From Fodinibacter luteus (GTDB lineage Bacteria > Actinomycetota > Actinomycetes > Actinomycetales > Dermatophilaceae): 64,000 nt of DNA. The DNA is taken from positions 124,001 to 188,000 of the forward strand of contig NZ_BAABGM010000015.1 in NCBI RefSeq assembly GCF_039541575.1. Reading direction: 5' to 3'. Under the pieces are notes generated by a model that was given only the letters and a program-made list of their open reading frames with translations, was not told the origin of the DNA and made no database searches. The position numbers and the translations under genes were made by a program. Of the stretch, positions 26,396 to 35,679 are shown one piece after another. Positions within the stretch are counted from its first letter, which is position 1. Each line of letters opens with the position of its first letter.

Positions 26396-26860
26396 ATGAA
26401 CGACAACCCCGACACCGCGATCGACGAGCTCGGCCCGGTCGACTACCTCGTGCTGGAGTTCCCAGCGGGCCAGCAGAACTTCACCGGTGAGGCAGCCGCT
26501 GAGCTCGCCAAGCTCGCCGAGAGCGGCATCATCCGCATCCTCGACGTGCTCATCCTCGTCAAGAACGAGGACGGCTCGGTCGAGGGGATGGAGCTCGACG
26601 AGACCCCGGCCGTCGACGCCATCCGCGCCCTGGAGGCCGACATCGCCGAGATCCTGGCCGCCGAGGACGTCGAGCTGCTGGCCGAGGCCATGGAGCCCGG
26701 CAGCGTCGCCGGTGTCGTCGTCTGGGAGAACGTCTGGGCCGCACCGTTCGCCGCCGCCGCCCGACGCGCGGGGGGGCAGCTCATCGCCTCCGGCCGGATC
26801 CCCATCCAGGCCATCGCCGCATCGATCGAGGCCGAGATGGCCTCCGAGGAAGGGAACTGA
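26396..26860 (+). CDS. DUF6325 family protein
   Basis: 154 residues. The opening ELGPVDYLVLEFPAGQQNFTGEAA and the later RILDVLILVKNEDGSVEGMELDE are typical of the family, followed by an acidic helical part and VVWENVWAAPFAAAARRAGGQLIASGRIP. No signal or membrane segment is obvious. The function of this actinobacterial family is unknown to me; members often lie beside very small basic or SHOCT proteins, as here. ATG 26396 has GAAGGAG at a good distance. The next gene starts 1 base after its stop, so the two are co-translated. Confidence 0.7.
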   Translation: MNDNPDTAIDELGPVDYLVLEFPAGQQNFTGEAAAELAKLAESGIIRILDVLILVKNEDGSVEGMELDETPAVDAIRALEADIAEILAAEDVELLAEAMEPGSVAGVVVWENVWAAPFAAAARRAGGQLIASGRIPIQAIAASIEAEMASEEGN

Positions 26861-26861
26861 C

Positions 26862-27023
26862 ATGCCACTTCGTCCCGCACGCGCAGCACGCCGCGGCGTC
26901 ATCGGCGCCCCCGTGGCCCGCACCGCCGCCACCGTCGGCACCGCGGCCGTCGTCGTCCACGGCGTCCGCAGGCGCGGCGACCGGCGCGAGGACCGCCGTG
27001 AGGACCGCCGCGACCGCCGCTGA
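26862..27023 (+). CDS. Arg-rich microprotein following DUF6325
   Basis: 53 residues: a basic N-terminus (MPLRPARAARRG), a short Ala/Val/Thr hydrophobic stretch (VARTAATVGTAAVVVHGV) and a C-terminus of repeated RREDR units made of alternating Arg and Asp/Glu. AGGAAGGG precedes the ATG inside the DUF6325 gene end. It could be a membrane-peripheral or nucleic-acid-binding partner of the DUF6325 protein. It has no recognisable domain. Confidence 0.6.
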   Translation: MPLRPARAARRGVIGAPVARTAATVGTAAVVVHGVRRRGDRREDRREDRRDRR

Positions 27024-27098
27024 CCGGCATCCCGCAGACCGACCCGAGGGACGCCGCCGAGGCCCGGCGGCGTCCCCGACCGCACAGGAGGCAGGACC

Positions 27099-29453
27099 GT
27101 GACACCGGAGTTCTCAGGACGCATCGAGCTGGACATCCGGGACTCGGTCCCCGACTGGGCGCCCTACCTCGCCCCGAAGGCGCCCGACGGCGCGCCCAAC
27201 GTCGTCTTCGTCGTCTGGGACGACGTGGGCTACGGCACGATGGACTGCTTCGGCGGACCGGTGCGCACGCCGACGATGAGCCGGATCGCCGACGCGGGCG
27301 TGCGCTACTCGAACTTCCACACGACGGCCCTGTGCTCGCCCACGCGCGCCTCGCTGCTCACCGGGCGCAACGCGACGTCGAACGGGATGGCGACGATCGC
27401 CGAGTTCAGCTCGGGCTTCCCCGGCATCTCCACCCGGATCCCGTTCGAGAACGGCTTCATCTCCGAGGTCCTCCTCGAGCACGGATACAACACGTACTGC
27501 GTGGGCAAGTGGCACCTCACGCCGGGCGAGGAGACCGGCATGGCCGCCTCGAAGCGACGCTGGCCGCTCGGCCGGGGCTTCGAGCGGTTCTACGGCTTCC
27601 TCGGTGGCGAGTCCAGCGGCTGGTACCCCGACCTCATCCACGACAACCACCCCGTCGAGCCCCCCGCGACCCCCGACGAGGGCTACCACATCGCCCAGGA
27701 CCTGTCCGACCAGGCGATCCGCTTCATCCGCGACGCCAAGGCCGTCGAGCCCGACAAGCCCTTCTTCCTCTACTTCAGCCTGGATGCCGCCCACGCGCCG
27801 CACCACGTGTTCCTGGAGTGGGCCGACAGGTACAAGGGCACCTTCGACAGCGGCTACGAGGCGATCCGCGAGACCATCCTGGCCCGGCAGAAGGAGCTCG
27901 GCCTGCTGCCGCAGGACACCGAGCTGAGCGGCATCAACCCGCACGGCGAGCCCGGCGTGACCGGCCCCGACGGGCAGCCCTGGCCCATGCTCGACACGGT
28001 GCGCCCCTGGGAGTCGCTCGGCGACGACGAGAAGCGCCTGTTCATCCGGATGGCCGAGGTGTTCGCCGGCTACGTCGAGTACACCGACGACCAGGTCGGG
28101 CGGGTCATGGACTTCCTGGAGTCCAGCGGCGAGCTCGACAACACGATCATCGTCGTCGTCTCCGACAACGGCGCGAGCGGCGAGGGCGGCCCGAACGGCA
28201 CGTTCAACGAGTGGCGCTTCTTCAACAACGTGCCCACCCCGACCTCGCTGACCCTGGAGCACATCGACGAGCTCGGTGGCCCGAAGTCCTACAACCACTA
28301 CAACACCGGGTGGGCGTGGGCCTTCGACACCCCGTTCCCGTACTGGAAGCGGTGGGCCGGCTACGAGGGCGGCATCTCCGACATGTGCCTGGTCTCCTGG
28401 CCCGCGAAGGTCCCGGCCGACGGGGCGGTGCGGCCGCAGTACGTGCACGCGGTCGACGTCGTCCCCACGATCTACGACCTCATCGGCATCACCCCACCGA
28501 GCACGATCAACGGCTACGACCAGCGCGTGCTCGAGGGCGAGAGCTTCGCGGCCTCGCTGACCGACCCCACGGTGCCCGGCAAGCGCACCCAGTTCTACTC
28601 GATGCTCGGCCAGCGCTCCCTGTACGAGGACGGCTGGCTCGCGTGCACCATGCACCCGCCGCTGAGCGGCTGGGGCACGTTCGAGCAGGACGTGTGGGAG
28701 CTCTACCACGTCGAGGTCGACCGCTCGCAGTCCACGAACCTCGCCGACGCCGAACCGGAGCGGGTGCAGGCCATGGTCGCCCGATGGTTCGAGCTGGCCG
28801 AGCAGTACAACGGCCTGCCGCTCGACGACCGCAACGCCCTGGAGCAGATGCTCGCCGAACGCCCGAGCGGCACACCCGCGCGGGACCGGTACGTCTACTA
28901 CCCGGACTGCGCATCGGTCCCGGAGCAGTCGGCCGTCGCGACGGCCGGGCGCTCGTACACGATCTCGGCCGGGGTCGACGTCGGCTCGGCCGACGCCGAG
29001 GGCGTCATCTTCGCCCAGGGCGGCGTCGCCGGCGGGCACAGCCTCTTCGTCCAGGACCAACGGCTGACCTACGTCTTCAACTGGGTCGGCACCCACCTGC
29101 AGACGATCACCGCCGACCGGGCCCTCGAGCCCGGTCCGCACGTCATCACCGCCGAGTTCGTGGCCCAGGGTCGCAGCGAGGACCCGATGATGGCCGGTGC
29201 CAAGGGACCGCTCACCCTGTACGTCGACGGCGAGGCCGTCGGCAGCGACACCATCGTGACGCAGCCGGGCGCCTTCTGCCTCGTCGGCGACGGCCTGTGC
29301 GTCGGCCGCGACGACGCCTCCCCCGTGTCGCCCAGCTACACGGCGCCGTTCGCGTTCACCGGTGGCACCATCGACAAGGTGGTCGTCGACGTCTCCGGGG
29401 AGCGCTACCGCGACCACGAGGCCGAGGTGCGGGGCTGGTTCATCCTCGACTGA
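27099..29453 (+). CDS. Type I (Cys-type) arylsulfatase
   Basis: 784 residues. VVFVVWDDVGYG (about 35-46) holds the metal-binding Asp pair, and LCSPTRASLLTGRN (about 77-90) is the sulfatase signature whose Cys becomes formylglycine. VGKWHL and VVSDNGASGEGG carry further active-site Lys/His and metal ligands. A C-terminal beta domain of ~190 residues follows, as in the ~787-residue mycobacterial sulfatases. No signal peptide is visible, so the enzyme should act inside the cell, which suits maturation by the cytosolic radical-SAM enzyme encoded next. Likely reaction: hydrolysis of a sulfate ester. GTG 27099 follows CAGGAGG. Confidence 0.92.
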   Translation: MTPEFSGRIELDIRDSVPDWAPYLAPKAPDGAPNVVFVVWDDVGYGTMDCFGGPVRTPTMSRIADAGVRYSNFHTTALCSPTRASLLTGRNATSNGMATIAEFSSGFPGISTRIPFENGFISEVLLEHGYNTYCVGKWHLTPGEETGMAASKRRWPLGRGFERFYGFLGGESSGWYPDLIHDNHPVEPPATPDEGYHIAQDLSDQAIRFIRDAKAVEPDKPFFLYFSLDAAHAPHHVFLEWADRYKGTFDSGYEAIRETILARQKELGLLPQDTELSGINPHGEPGVTGPDGQPWPMLDTVRPWESLGDDEKRLFIRMAEVFAGYVEYTDDQVGRVMDFLESSGELDNTIIVVVSDNGASGEGGPNGTFNEWRFFNNVPTPTSLTLEHIDELGGPKSYNHYNTGWAWAFDTPFPYWKRWAGYEGGISDMCLVSWPAKVPADGAVRPQYVHAVDVVPTIYDLIGITPPSTINGYDQRVLEGESFAASLTDPTVPGKRTQFYSMLGQRSLYEDGWLACTMHPPLSGWGTFEQDVWELYHVEVDRSQSTNLADAEPERVQAMVARWFELAEQYNGLPLDDRNALEQMLAERPSGTPARDRYVYYPDCASVPEQSAVATAGRSYTISAGVDVGSADAEGVIFAQGGVAGGHSLFVQDQRLTYVFNWVGTHLQTITADRALEPGPHVITAEFVAQGRSEDPMMAGAKGPLTLYVDGEAVGSDTIVTQPGAFCLVGDGLCVGRDDASPVSPSYTAPFAFTGGTIDKVVVDVSGERYRDHEAEVRGWFILD

Positions 29454-29500
29454 CACCGGTCGCCCGCTCGGGTGAGCCGGCCAACGACGGAAGGTCCGCG

Positions 29501-30841
29501 ATGACGGCACTGACGGCACCGCGGGCCTTCCACGTCATGTCCAAGCCCACCGGGGCGATCTGCAACCTGGACTGCGAGTACTGCTTCTTCCTGTCCAAGG
29601 ACGAGCTGTACCCCGGCAGCGGCTTCCGGATGCCGTCGGACGTGCACGAGGCGTACATCGCCCAGCTGCTCGCCGCCCAGCGCGGGGTCGACGAGGTGGT
29701 CGTCGCGTTCCAGGGCGGTGAGCCCACGCTCATGGGCATCGACTTCTTCCGGCGCACCCTCGAGCTGGAGCGCCGGTACGCGGCGCCCGGGCAGCGGGTC
29801 CTCAACACGATGCAGACCAACGCGACGCTGCTCGACGACGAGTGGTGCGCCTTCCTCAAGGAGAACGACTTCCTCGTCGGGGTCTCGATCGACGGGCCGC
29901 GCGAGATGCACGACGCCTACCGGGTCGACAAGGGCGGCAAGCCGACCTTCGACCGGGTCGTCCGTGGCCTGGATGCGCTGAAGCGGCACGGGGTCGACTG
30001 GAACGCGCTGACCACCGTCAACGCGGCCAACGGGGACCACGGGCTGCGGGTGTACCGGTTCCTGCGGGACGAGCTGGGGGCGACGTTCGTGCAGCTCATC
30101 CCGGTCGTGGAGCGGGTCACCGCCGAGCTGCTGCCCTTGGCCGAGTCGGGCTGGGGCGCCCGCACCGGTGACCGCCCGCTGTACCGGCAGCAGGGCGACC
30201 TCGTCACGCACCGCACCGTCGGGGCGGCCCAGTACGGGCGGTTCCTCATCGACGTCTTCGAGGAGTGGGCCCGGCACGACGTCGGCGACGTGTTCGTCTC
30301 GATGTTCGACACCGCCCTGGCCCACTGGATGGGCATGGACCAGGTCGGGCTGTGCGTGCACGCCCGCACGTGCGGGGACGCCGTCGCGTTGGAGCACAAC
30401 GGCGACCTCTACTCGTGCGACCACTACGTCGAGCCCGGCTACCTGCTGGGCAACATCGCGCAGGGACGCACGATGCTCGAGCTCGTCAACCTGCCGCAGC
30501 AGAAGGCCTTCGGGCAGGCCAAGCTGGACACGCTGCCCCAGTACTGCCGCTCCTGCGACGTGCGGTTCGCCTGCAACGGCGGCTGCCCCAAGGACCGCTT
30601 CACCACCACCCCCGACGGCGAACCCGGCCTGCACTACCTCTGCGCCGGGTACCAGGACTTCTTCCGCCACGTCGACGCACCGATGCGGGTCATGGCCGAC
30701 CTGCTGCGCCGCGGTCGCGACGCCACCGGGCTGCGCGACTGGTACGCCGTCCGCGACGCGAAGCGGGCGCCGGACGAGCCGTGCACCTGCGCCGGCGGAC
30801 GCACCTGGTCCGAGTGCCACGGCGTTGACGCCGCCGGCTGA
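29501..30841 (+). CDS. Radical SAM sulfatase maturase (anSME type) with SEC-C-like tail
   Basis: 446 residues. The radical SAM cluster is CNLDCEYC (about 20-27, Cx3Cx2C). A SPASM region with auxiliary-cluster cysteines follows: CVHARTCGDAV, YSCDHYV, then CRSCDVRFACNGGCPKDR. This is the anSME family, which oxidises the sulfatase Cys to formylglycine without oxygen. Its position 47 bases after the sulfatase gene supports that pairing. The C-terminus EPCTCAGGRTWSECHG looks like a SEC-C zinc motif, an uncommon addition. ATG 29501 follows CGGAAGG. Confidence 0.92.
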   Translation: MTALTAPRAFHVMSKPTGAICNLDCEYCFFLSKDELYPGSGFRMPSDVHEAYIAQLLAAQRGVDEVVVAFQGGEPTLMGIDFFRRTLELERRYAAPGQRVLNTMQTNATLLDDEWCAFLKENDFLVGVSIDGPREMHDAYRVDKGGKPTFDRVVRGLDALKRHGVDWNALTTVNAANGDHGLRVYRFLRDELGATFVQLIPVVERVTAELLPLAESGWGARTGDRPLYRQQGDLVTHRTVGAAQYGRFLIDVFEEWARHDVGDVFVSMFDTALAHWMGMDQVGLCVHARTCGDAVALEHNGDLYSCDHYVEPGYLLGNIAQGRTMLELVNLPQQKAFGQAKLDTLPQYCRSCDVRFACNGGCPKDRFTTTPDGEPGLHYLCAGYQDFFRHVDAPMRVMADLLRRGRDATGLRDWYAVRDAKRAPDEPCTCAGGRTWSECHGVDAAG

Positions 30842-30852
30842 CACCGAGTCGG

Positions 30853-30871
30853 CGGGCACGGCTGGTGCCCG
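30853..30871. terminator. Hairpin between convergent maturase and antiporter genes
   Basis: CGGGCAC-GGCTG-GTGCCCG, 7-bp perfect stem, in the 42-base gap between two convergent genes. No T-run, as is usual in high-GC actinobacteria. Confidence 0.6.
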
Positions 30872-30883
30872 ACCCGGTGGTCG

Positions 30884-32182
30884 TCAGCCGTCGGCGGGTG
30901 GCGCGCCGGTGTCGGTGGGCTGTCGCGCCCGGTGCCGAGCAGCGCGCGACGGTCGGAGCTCGGTGACCTCGACCGGGCCTCCGGCCTCCGGCCCCGCAGC
31001 CGCCTCGGCCGCTCCGTAGCGCGCCGCGAGCGGTGCGGCACTGAACCCGTGGGCCAGCACGCTGAGCAGCACGGTGACGGTGACGACGGCCAGCGCCTCG
31101 TCCGCGACCGGCCCGAGTGCCTCGAGGGCGAGCAGGCCGAACACGAGCGAGGCCAGCCCCCTGGGGCCGAACCACCCCACGAAGAGCACCGTCCGGCGGT
31201 TGAGCCCGCTGCCGACGAGGGCGAGCGCCACCGGCAGCATGCGCACGACGGTGAGGCTGAGCACGGCGTAGAGCACCATGAGGGCGTCGACACGGTCGAG
31301 CATGATCGGCAGGGCCACCGCCCCGAAGGCCAGCCACACCAGCGCGGAGACGAGCTCGCCCATCTGCTCGAGGAAGACGAGCTGCCGCGGTGCGCGGCGG
31401 CCGGCGCGGCCACCGAAGGCCAGCCCGCCGCAGAACGCCGCCACGAACCCGTTGGCGTCCACCGCGAGCGCCGCGGCGTACGCGAGCAGGGCCAGGGCGA
31501 GCACCCCGACCCCTGCGAAGTCCTCCGCGGCCAGGCCACGGCGACCGGCCTGGCGGACGAGCCAGCCCCCTGCTGCACCGACGAGGGAACCGACGAGCAC
31601 GCCCAGGGCCAGCTGGACGACGGCGCTTCCGGCACCCTCGTGGCCCTCGAGCCCGGCCGCGGCGGCCGCGCCGGCGATGGCCAGCATGACGACCGGGGTC
31701 ACGATGCCGTCGTTGAGGCCGCTCTCGACGGTGATGAGCTGACGGATCCTGGACGGCACGACCGGGTTCGTCACGACGGGCACACCGAGCGCGGCGTCGG
31801 TGGGCGCGAGGGCGGCGCCGACGAACAGGGCCAGCCAGAGGCCCAGCTCCGGCCAGAACCAGGCGGACAGGGCCCAGCCGAGCAGGACCGTGAGCGGCAG
31901 GCCGATGCCGAGGAGGCGGAGGTACCGCCCGACGTCGTGGCGCAGCTCGCGCAGCGGCAGCCGGGCGGCATCCGAGAAGAGCACCCAGACGAGCGTGACC
32001 TCGACGAGCACGGTGAGCGCCGCGGACTCCTCCGGGCCCTCGACCAGGCCGGCCCAGGCGAGCGCGGCACCCACGACGATGAAGACGATCGGCGCGGTCA
32101 GGTCGGCGCGGGCGAGCCGGCGTGAGACCAGGCTCCAGCCGAACAGCGTCGCGGTGATGACGACGATCGCGGTGGCGTCCAT
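30884..32182 (-). CDS. CPA1-type cation:proton antiporter
   Basis: 432 residues with about 12 membrane segments. The conserved region ALAPTDAALGVPVV contains the TD motif of sodium/proton exchangers, and VESGLNDGIVTPVV is the unwound-helix ND motif expected for ion binding. The C-terminus is a short Arg/Pro-rich cytosolic tail. ATG 32182 follows AAAGGA. The gene lies 26 bases downstream of the GAP-family gene, so both probably share a transcript. It may keep pH or sodium balance for the neighbouring functions. Confidence 0.87.
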   Translation of the reverse strand: MDATAIVVITATLFGWSLVSRRLARADLTAPIVFIVVGAALAWAGLVEGPEESAALTVLVEVTLVWVLFSDAARLPLRELRHDVGRYLRLLGIGLPLTVLLGWALSAWFWPELGLWLALFVGAALAPTDAALGVPVVTNPVVPSRIRQLITVESGLNDGIVTPVVMLAIAGAAAAAGLEGHEGAGSAVVQLALGVLVGSLVGAAGGWLVRQAGRRGLAAEDFAGVGVLALALLAYAAALAVDANGFVAAFCGGLAFGGRAGRRAPRQLVFLEQMGELVSALVWLAFGAVALPIMLDRVDALMVLYAVLSLTVVRMLPVALALVGSGLNRRTVLFVGWFGPRGLASLVFGLLALEALGPVADEALAVVTVTVLLSVLAHGFSAAPLAARYGAAEAAAGPEAGGPVEVTELRPSRAARHRARQPTDTGAPPADG

Positions 32183-32208
32183 CGCGGGTCCTTTCGCTGG
32201 AGGCGGCG

Positions 32209-32871
32209 CTAGGTGAGCGGCGGGATGCCCTTGGAGATCAGGTTCACGCCGAGGACGAGGAACAGCACCGTCATCACGGCGTCGTTGTGGATCGCGAGCC
32301 ACTCCTTCGTGGCGTCGAGCCTGGAGCGTGCGCCGGCGCCGCCGACCAGGTAGTACACGACGGGTCCGGCGATCGTCAGGCTGGCGACGACGACGAACAC
32401 GCCGAGCGAGAGGACCGCCTCGGTCGTCGGAAGTCCGAGGGCGGCGACGGCCCCACCCGCACCCGCCGCGAGCAGCAGGTTCTTGGGGTTCACCCCCGCC
32501 AGCAGGAGCGCGAGCGTGAGTGCCTTGACGGGTGAGAACGAGTCGATCCCGGCCATCCACTTCGGCGGTTCCGCCGGCTCCCCGGGTGCCGCGCGCCCGC
32601 GCCACGTGCGCGCGGCCAGCAGCACGAAGAGCGCGCCGACGAGGACCTGCGACCAGGAGACCACGTCGGCGGTGGTGGTCTCCGACCCGGCCTCTCCGGC
32701 CAGGAACGCCACTGTGCTGACGACCGCCAGCGCCACGGCCCAGCCGAGCAGGAACATCGGCCCGTTGACCTTGGCCCGGCTGGAGAACAGCATGAGGATC
32801 ACGGCGATGATCGGCACCGGGCTGATCGCCACCCCGACGGCGAAGGGGAGGACTGCTGCGACTGCGTCCAT
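32209..32871 (-). CDS. GAP family membrane protein (Sap/LysE-like)
   Basis: 220 residues with six membrane segments. MDAVAAVLPFAVGVAISPVPIIAVI, then LLGWAVAL and ALLLAGVNPKNLLLAAGAG match the GAP (glycopeptidolipid-addressing) family, relatives of LysE exporters. A mycobacterial member, Sap, helps move sulfolipid-1 to the surface. That link to sulfated lipids is notable next to a sulfatase, but the substrate here is not known. ATG 32871 follows GGAAGGA. Upstream of, and probably co-transcribed with, the antiporter gene. Confidence 0.78.
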   Translation of the reverse strand: MDAVAAVLPFAVGVAISPVPIIAVILMLFSSRAKVNGPMFLLGWAVALAVVSTVAFLAGEAGSETTTADVVSWSQVLVGALFVLLAARTWRGRAAPGEPAEPPKWMAGIDSFSPVKALTLALLLAGVNPKNLLLAAGAGGAVAALGLPTTEAVLSLGVFVVVASLTIAGPVVYYLVGGAGARSRLDATKEWLAIHNDAVMTVLFLVLGVNLISKGIPPLT

Positions 32872-33012
32872 GCCATGTCCTTCCGTGCCGGCGCCGCCAC
32901 CGGCGGGCGGCGGTCGTCGGCCCTGGCCGGTGGCCGACCCTGCCATCGTGGCGTGGCAGCCCCGGTTCAGGATCATCCCGACCGGATGAGCCGGCCGGTG
33001 GCTGCCGACCGT

Positions 33013-35634
33013 TCAGAGCAGGCCCAGCTCGACGGCCCGGTGCACCGCGTCGTTGCGCTCGGTGACCCCGAGCTTGGCGTAGATGTTGCGCAGGTGGGTC
33101 TTGACGGTGTTCACGGACACGAACAGCTCCGCTGCGATCTCCTCGTTCTTCATCCGGCCCGGCAGGTACGCGAGGACCTCGAGCTCACGCTCGGTCAGGT
33201 GCTCGGGCAGCGCGGCCTGGGCGCGCAAGCGCGGGTGCAGGCGCTGCGCGACGTGCCAGAGTGCGTCCGAGACCAGGGCCGGGTCGCGGCTGCCGTGGCG
33301 GCGCACGGCCTGCAGCGCTTCGGGCACCTCGACGAAGGGCCAGTGCATCTGGTCCGCGTGGGCGAGGGCGACCGACTCGTCGAGGACGAGGCGGGCCGGG
33401 TCACGCTGCCCCTCGGCACGCAGCACGGCGAAGGAGGAGAGCCGGTGCCGCAGCGAGGCCCTGAGGTCGTCCTCCCGCGGCAGCCAGCCGTCGAGGAGGC
33501 GCCGTGCCTCGCGGACGTCGGCCCGGGCCAGGGCCAGGTCGATGCGCGCCGGAGCGAGGGTGGCGTCGGCGGGGTCAGCCTGCAGCAGTGCCTGGGCCTC
33601 GGCGAGGCGACCGGTCCACACGAGCAGGCGCGCCTCGAACGCGTGCCGGGCCAGCCGCAGGACCGGGGCCTCGGAGAGGCTGCTGTCCCAGTCCCCGAGC
33701 CGGGCAAAGGCCTCGTCCGTGCCCTCGATCGCAGCCAGGAGGCGGATCTCGAGGGCCGCCTGCAGGTCGAAGTAGGCGACGCTGGCGCGCCGACGGGACA
33801 GGAGGGGGCGGGACAGGTCCAGGCTGGCGGCTGCGGCCTCGAGCTCGACCCGGTCGAGGTGGGCCAGCGCAGCGGCCAGGTGGGCGTTGAGGCGCGCGGA
33901 ATGGTGGGCCAGCCCGGCGGCCCGCGCGGCCGCGCCCGCGGACGCGGCCAGGCGCAGCGCCTCCGTGGAGTGGCCCGACCAAGCCCGGGTGAGGGCGAGG
34001 AGGCCGAGCACGTAGACCTTCCAGACCGGGTAGGCGGTCCCCGGGAGGGAGAGCACGTGGTCCAGGGACCGCGCGGCACCCGCGACGTCCCCGGTGAGGA
34101 ACAGGGCCCCCGCAGCTCCGTACTCGGCCATGACCTCCACCGAGTCCCGACCGCCGATGCCCAGGAAGTTGACGACCTCTCCGTGGCCGAGGTGAGGGAG
34201 GGCCTCCCTCACCTGGGCGGCCGCGCGGGTGACGGCCTCCGGGGGGATGTCCCTGAACCCCAGGATGGTGAACAGCGCGTGCGCAGCCGTTCGCTCCCCG
34301 AGGGTGAGGTCCGAGCGTCGCAGGAGCCGGCGGTAGGTGTCCGCGGCCACCCCGACCTCGTCGACGGCCACCTGCGCCGCGAGCAGGCTCACCACGACGG
34401 CGCCCGGGCACGGGGACTGCGCTCGTTCGATCGTCCGGAGCCAGCCGAGGACGGTCGCAACCTCCCCCCGCTCGTAGAGCAGGTGGCCGACGTCGGAGAT
34501 CACGTCGAACGCCGCGGCGTGGTCCCCCGCGGCGAGCAGGTGGTCGACGGCCTCCTCCCCCCGCCCGTGGTCGAGCAGCCACCTCGCGGCTCGTCGGTGC
34601 AGGTCGGCCTCGGTGTCCGGGGCTTCCGCCCGCAGTCGGTAGAGCAGCAGGTCGGCGAAGAGGTGGTGGTACCGGAACAGTCCTCCGGACCGGTCGAGTG
34701 GGAGGAGGAACAGCGAGCGTCGCTCGAGCTCCTCGAGCATCCGCCGCGCGTTCCCGGCGCCGGTCACCGCATCACACACCTCGGGCGACAGCCAGCCGAG
34801 CACCGACGTCTGCAAGAGGAAGCGGCGGACCTGCGGGTCCTGCTGGTCGAGGACCTCCCCGACGAGGTACTCGGCGACGAGCCGGTGGCTGCCGGCGAAG
34901 GCCTCGATGGAGCTGTCGAGGTCGGGCGAGTCGCGCAGGGAGATGGCGGCCAGCTGGAGGCCGACCGCCCACCCGTCCGTCCGGGTCAGGAGCGCTCCCG
35001 CCTGCTCGCGCGTCAGCGGACGGCCGAGGAGGTTCACCAGCAGCGCCTGCCCGTCCTCGGTGCCGAACGCCAGGTCGGCGCTGCGCAGCTCGACGAGCCT
35101 GTCCTCCACCCGCACGGTGTGGACGGCCCACGGAGGGTCGCGCCGGCTCGTGACGACGGCGCGGGTCGACGCGGGCAGCGCGCACACCAGCCGGCCCAGG
35201 TCGTGCACGAGCTCCGCGTTCGTCAGCGCGTGCAGGTCCTCGATGACGAGCGCCACGTCGCCCGGCAGGGCTGCGAGGACCCCCTGGAGGGACTCGACCA
35301 CGACGTCCCCGAGCCCCCGTCCGCCGGGGACGGTCGCCCTGGTCACGCCGACATCGACACCCGGGGCGGCCTCCCGGATCGCCGCGACCAGGTCGCGCAG
35401 GAGGACCACGGGGTCGTCGTGGTGCGGGCCGAGGGCGAGCGCGCCGAAGCCCAGCCCGGGGCGGGCCGCCGCCCACTGACGCACGAGCACGGACTTGCCC
35501 GACCCGGCCGACGCGATGACCAGCCCCAGCCCGCCCGGGCCCAGGGCGTCCAGGCGCCGCAGCAGCCGTGGGCGAACCACGACCGTGCGGGGCAGGGGCT
35601 GGTGGAGAGGGTCCAGCCCGGGGCGTTTCGGCAT
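33013..35634 (-). CDS. LuxR family regulator of the MalT/LAL type
   Basis: 873 residues. The N-terminal STAND NTPase has Walker A ASAGSGKSV (about 40), Walker B LVIEDLHAL and the sensor TSRRDPPW, followed by WAVGLQLAAIS and a winged-helix part. A long helical TPR-like region covers the middle. The C-terminal LuxR HTH is clear: LTERELEVLAYLPGRMKNEEIA followed by SVNTVKTHLRNIYAKLGV. Such proteins bind an inducer and ATP before activating transcription. It could control the sulfur island or its GAP/antiporter neighbours. GGATCCTGAACCGGGGC-like DNA upstream of the target genes showed no obvious site. Confidence 0.9.
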   Translation of the reverse strand: MPKRPGLDPLHQPLPRTVVVRPRLLRRLDALGPGGLGLVIASAGSGKSVLVRQWAAARPGLGFGALALGPHHDDPVVLLRDLVAAIREAAPGVDVGVTRATVPGGRGLGDVVVESLQGVLAALPGDVALVIEDLHALTNAELVHDLGRLVCALPASTRAVVTSRRDPPWAVHTVRVEDRLVELRSADLAFGTEDGQALLVNLLGRPLTREQAGALLTRTDGWAVGLQLAAISLRDSPDLDSSIEAFAGSHRLVAEYLVGEVLDQQDPQVRRFLLQTSVLGWLSPEVCDAVTGAGNARRMLEELERRSLFLLPLDRSGGLFRYHHLFADLLLYRLRAEAPDTEADLHRRAARWLLDHGRGEEAVDHLLAAGDHAAAFDVISDVGHLLYERGEVATVLGWLRTIERAQSPCPGAVVVSLLAAQVAVDEVGVAADTYRRLLRRSDLTLGERTAAHALFTILGFRDIPPEAVTRAAAQVREALPHLGHGEVVNFLGIGGRDSVEVMAEYGAAGALFLTGDVAGAARSLDHVLSLPGTAYPVWKVYVLGLLALTRAWSGHSTEALRLAASAGAAARAAGLAHHSARLNAHLAAALAHLDRVELEAAAASLDLSRPLLSRRRASVAYFDLQAALEIRLLAAIEGTDEAFARLGDWDSSLSEAPVLRLARHAFEARLLVWTGRLAEAQALLQADPADATLAPARIDLALARADVREARRLLDGWLPREDDLRASLRHRLSSFAVLRAEGQRDPARLVLDESVALAHADQMHWPFVEVPEALQAVRRHGSRDPALVSDALWHVAQRLHPRLRAQAALPEHLTERELEVLAYLPGRMKNEEIAAELFVSVNTVKTHLRNIYAKLGVTERNDAVHRAVELGLL

Positions 35635-35679
35635 ACGGCGATCGTCGCATCCCGCGGCCGCTCCTCGCTGGGCGTCCCG

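Noticed and set aside
26396..27023. Gas vesicle proteins
   Set aside because: The DUF6325 pattern fits better; no GvpA core or other gvp genes are present.
27114..29519. Minus-strand frame of 801 codons
   Set aside because: Shadow of the sulfatase gene; composition is Val/Asp/Glu/Gly-rich as expected from antisense of high-GC coding DNA.
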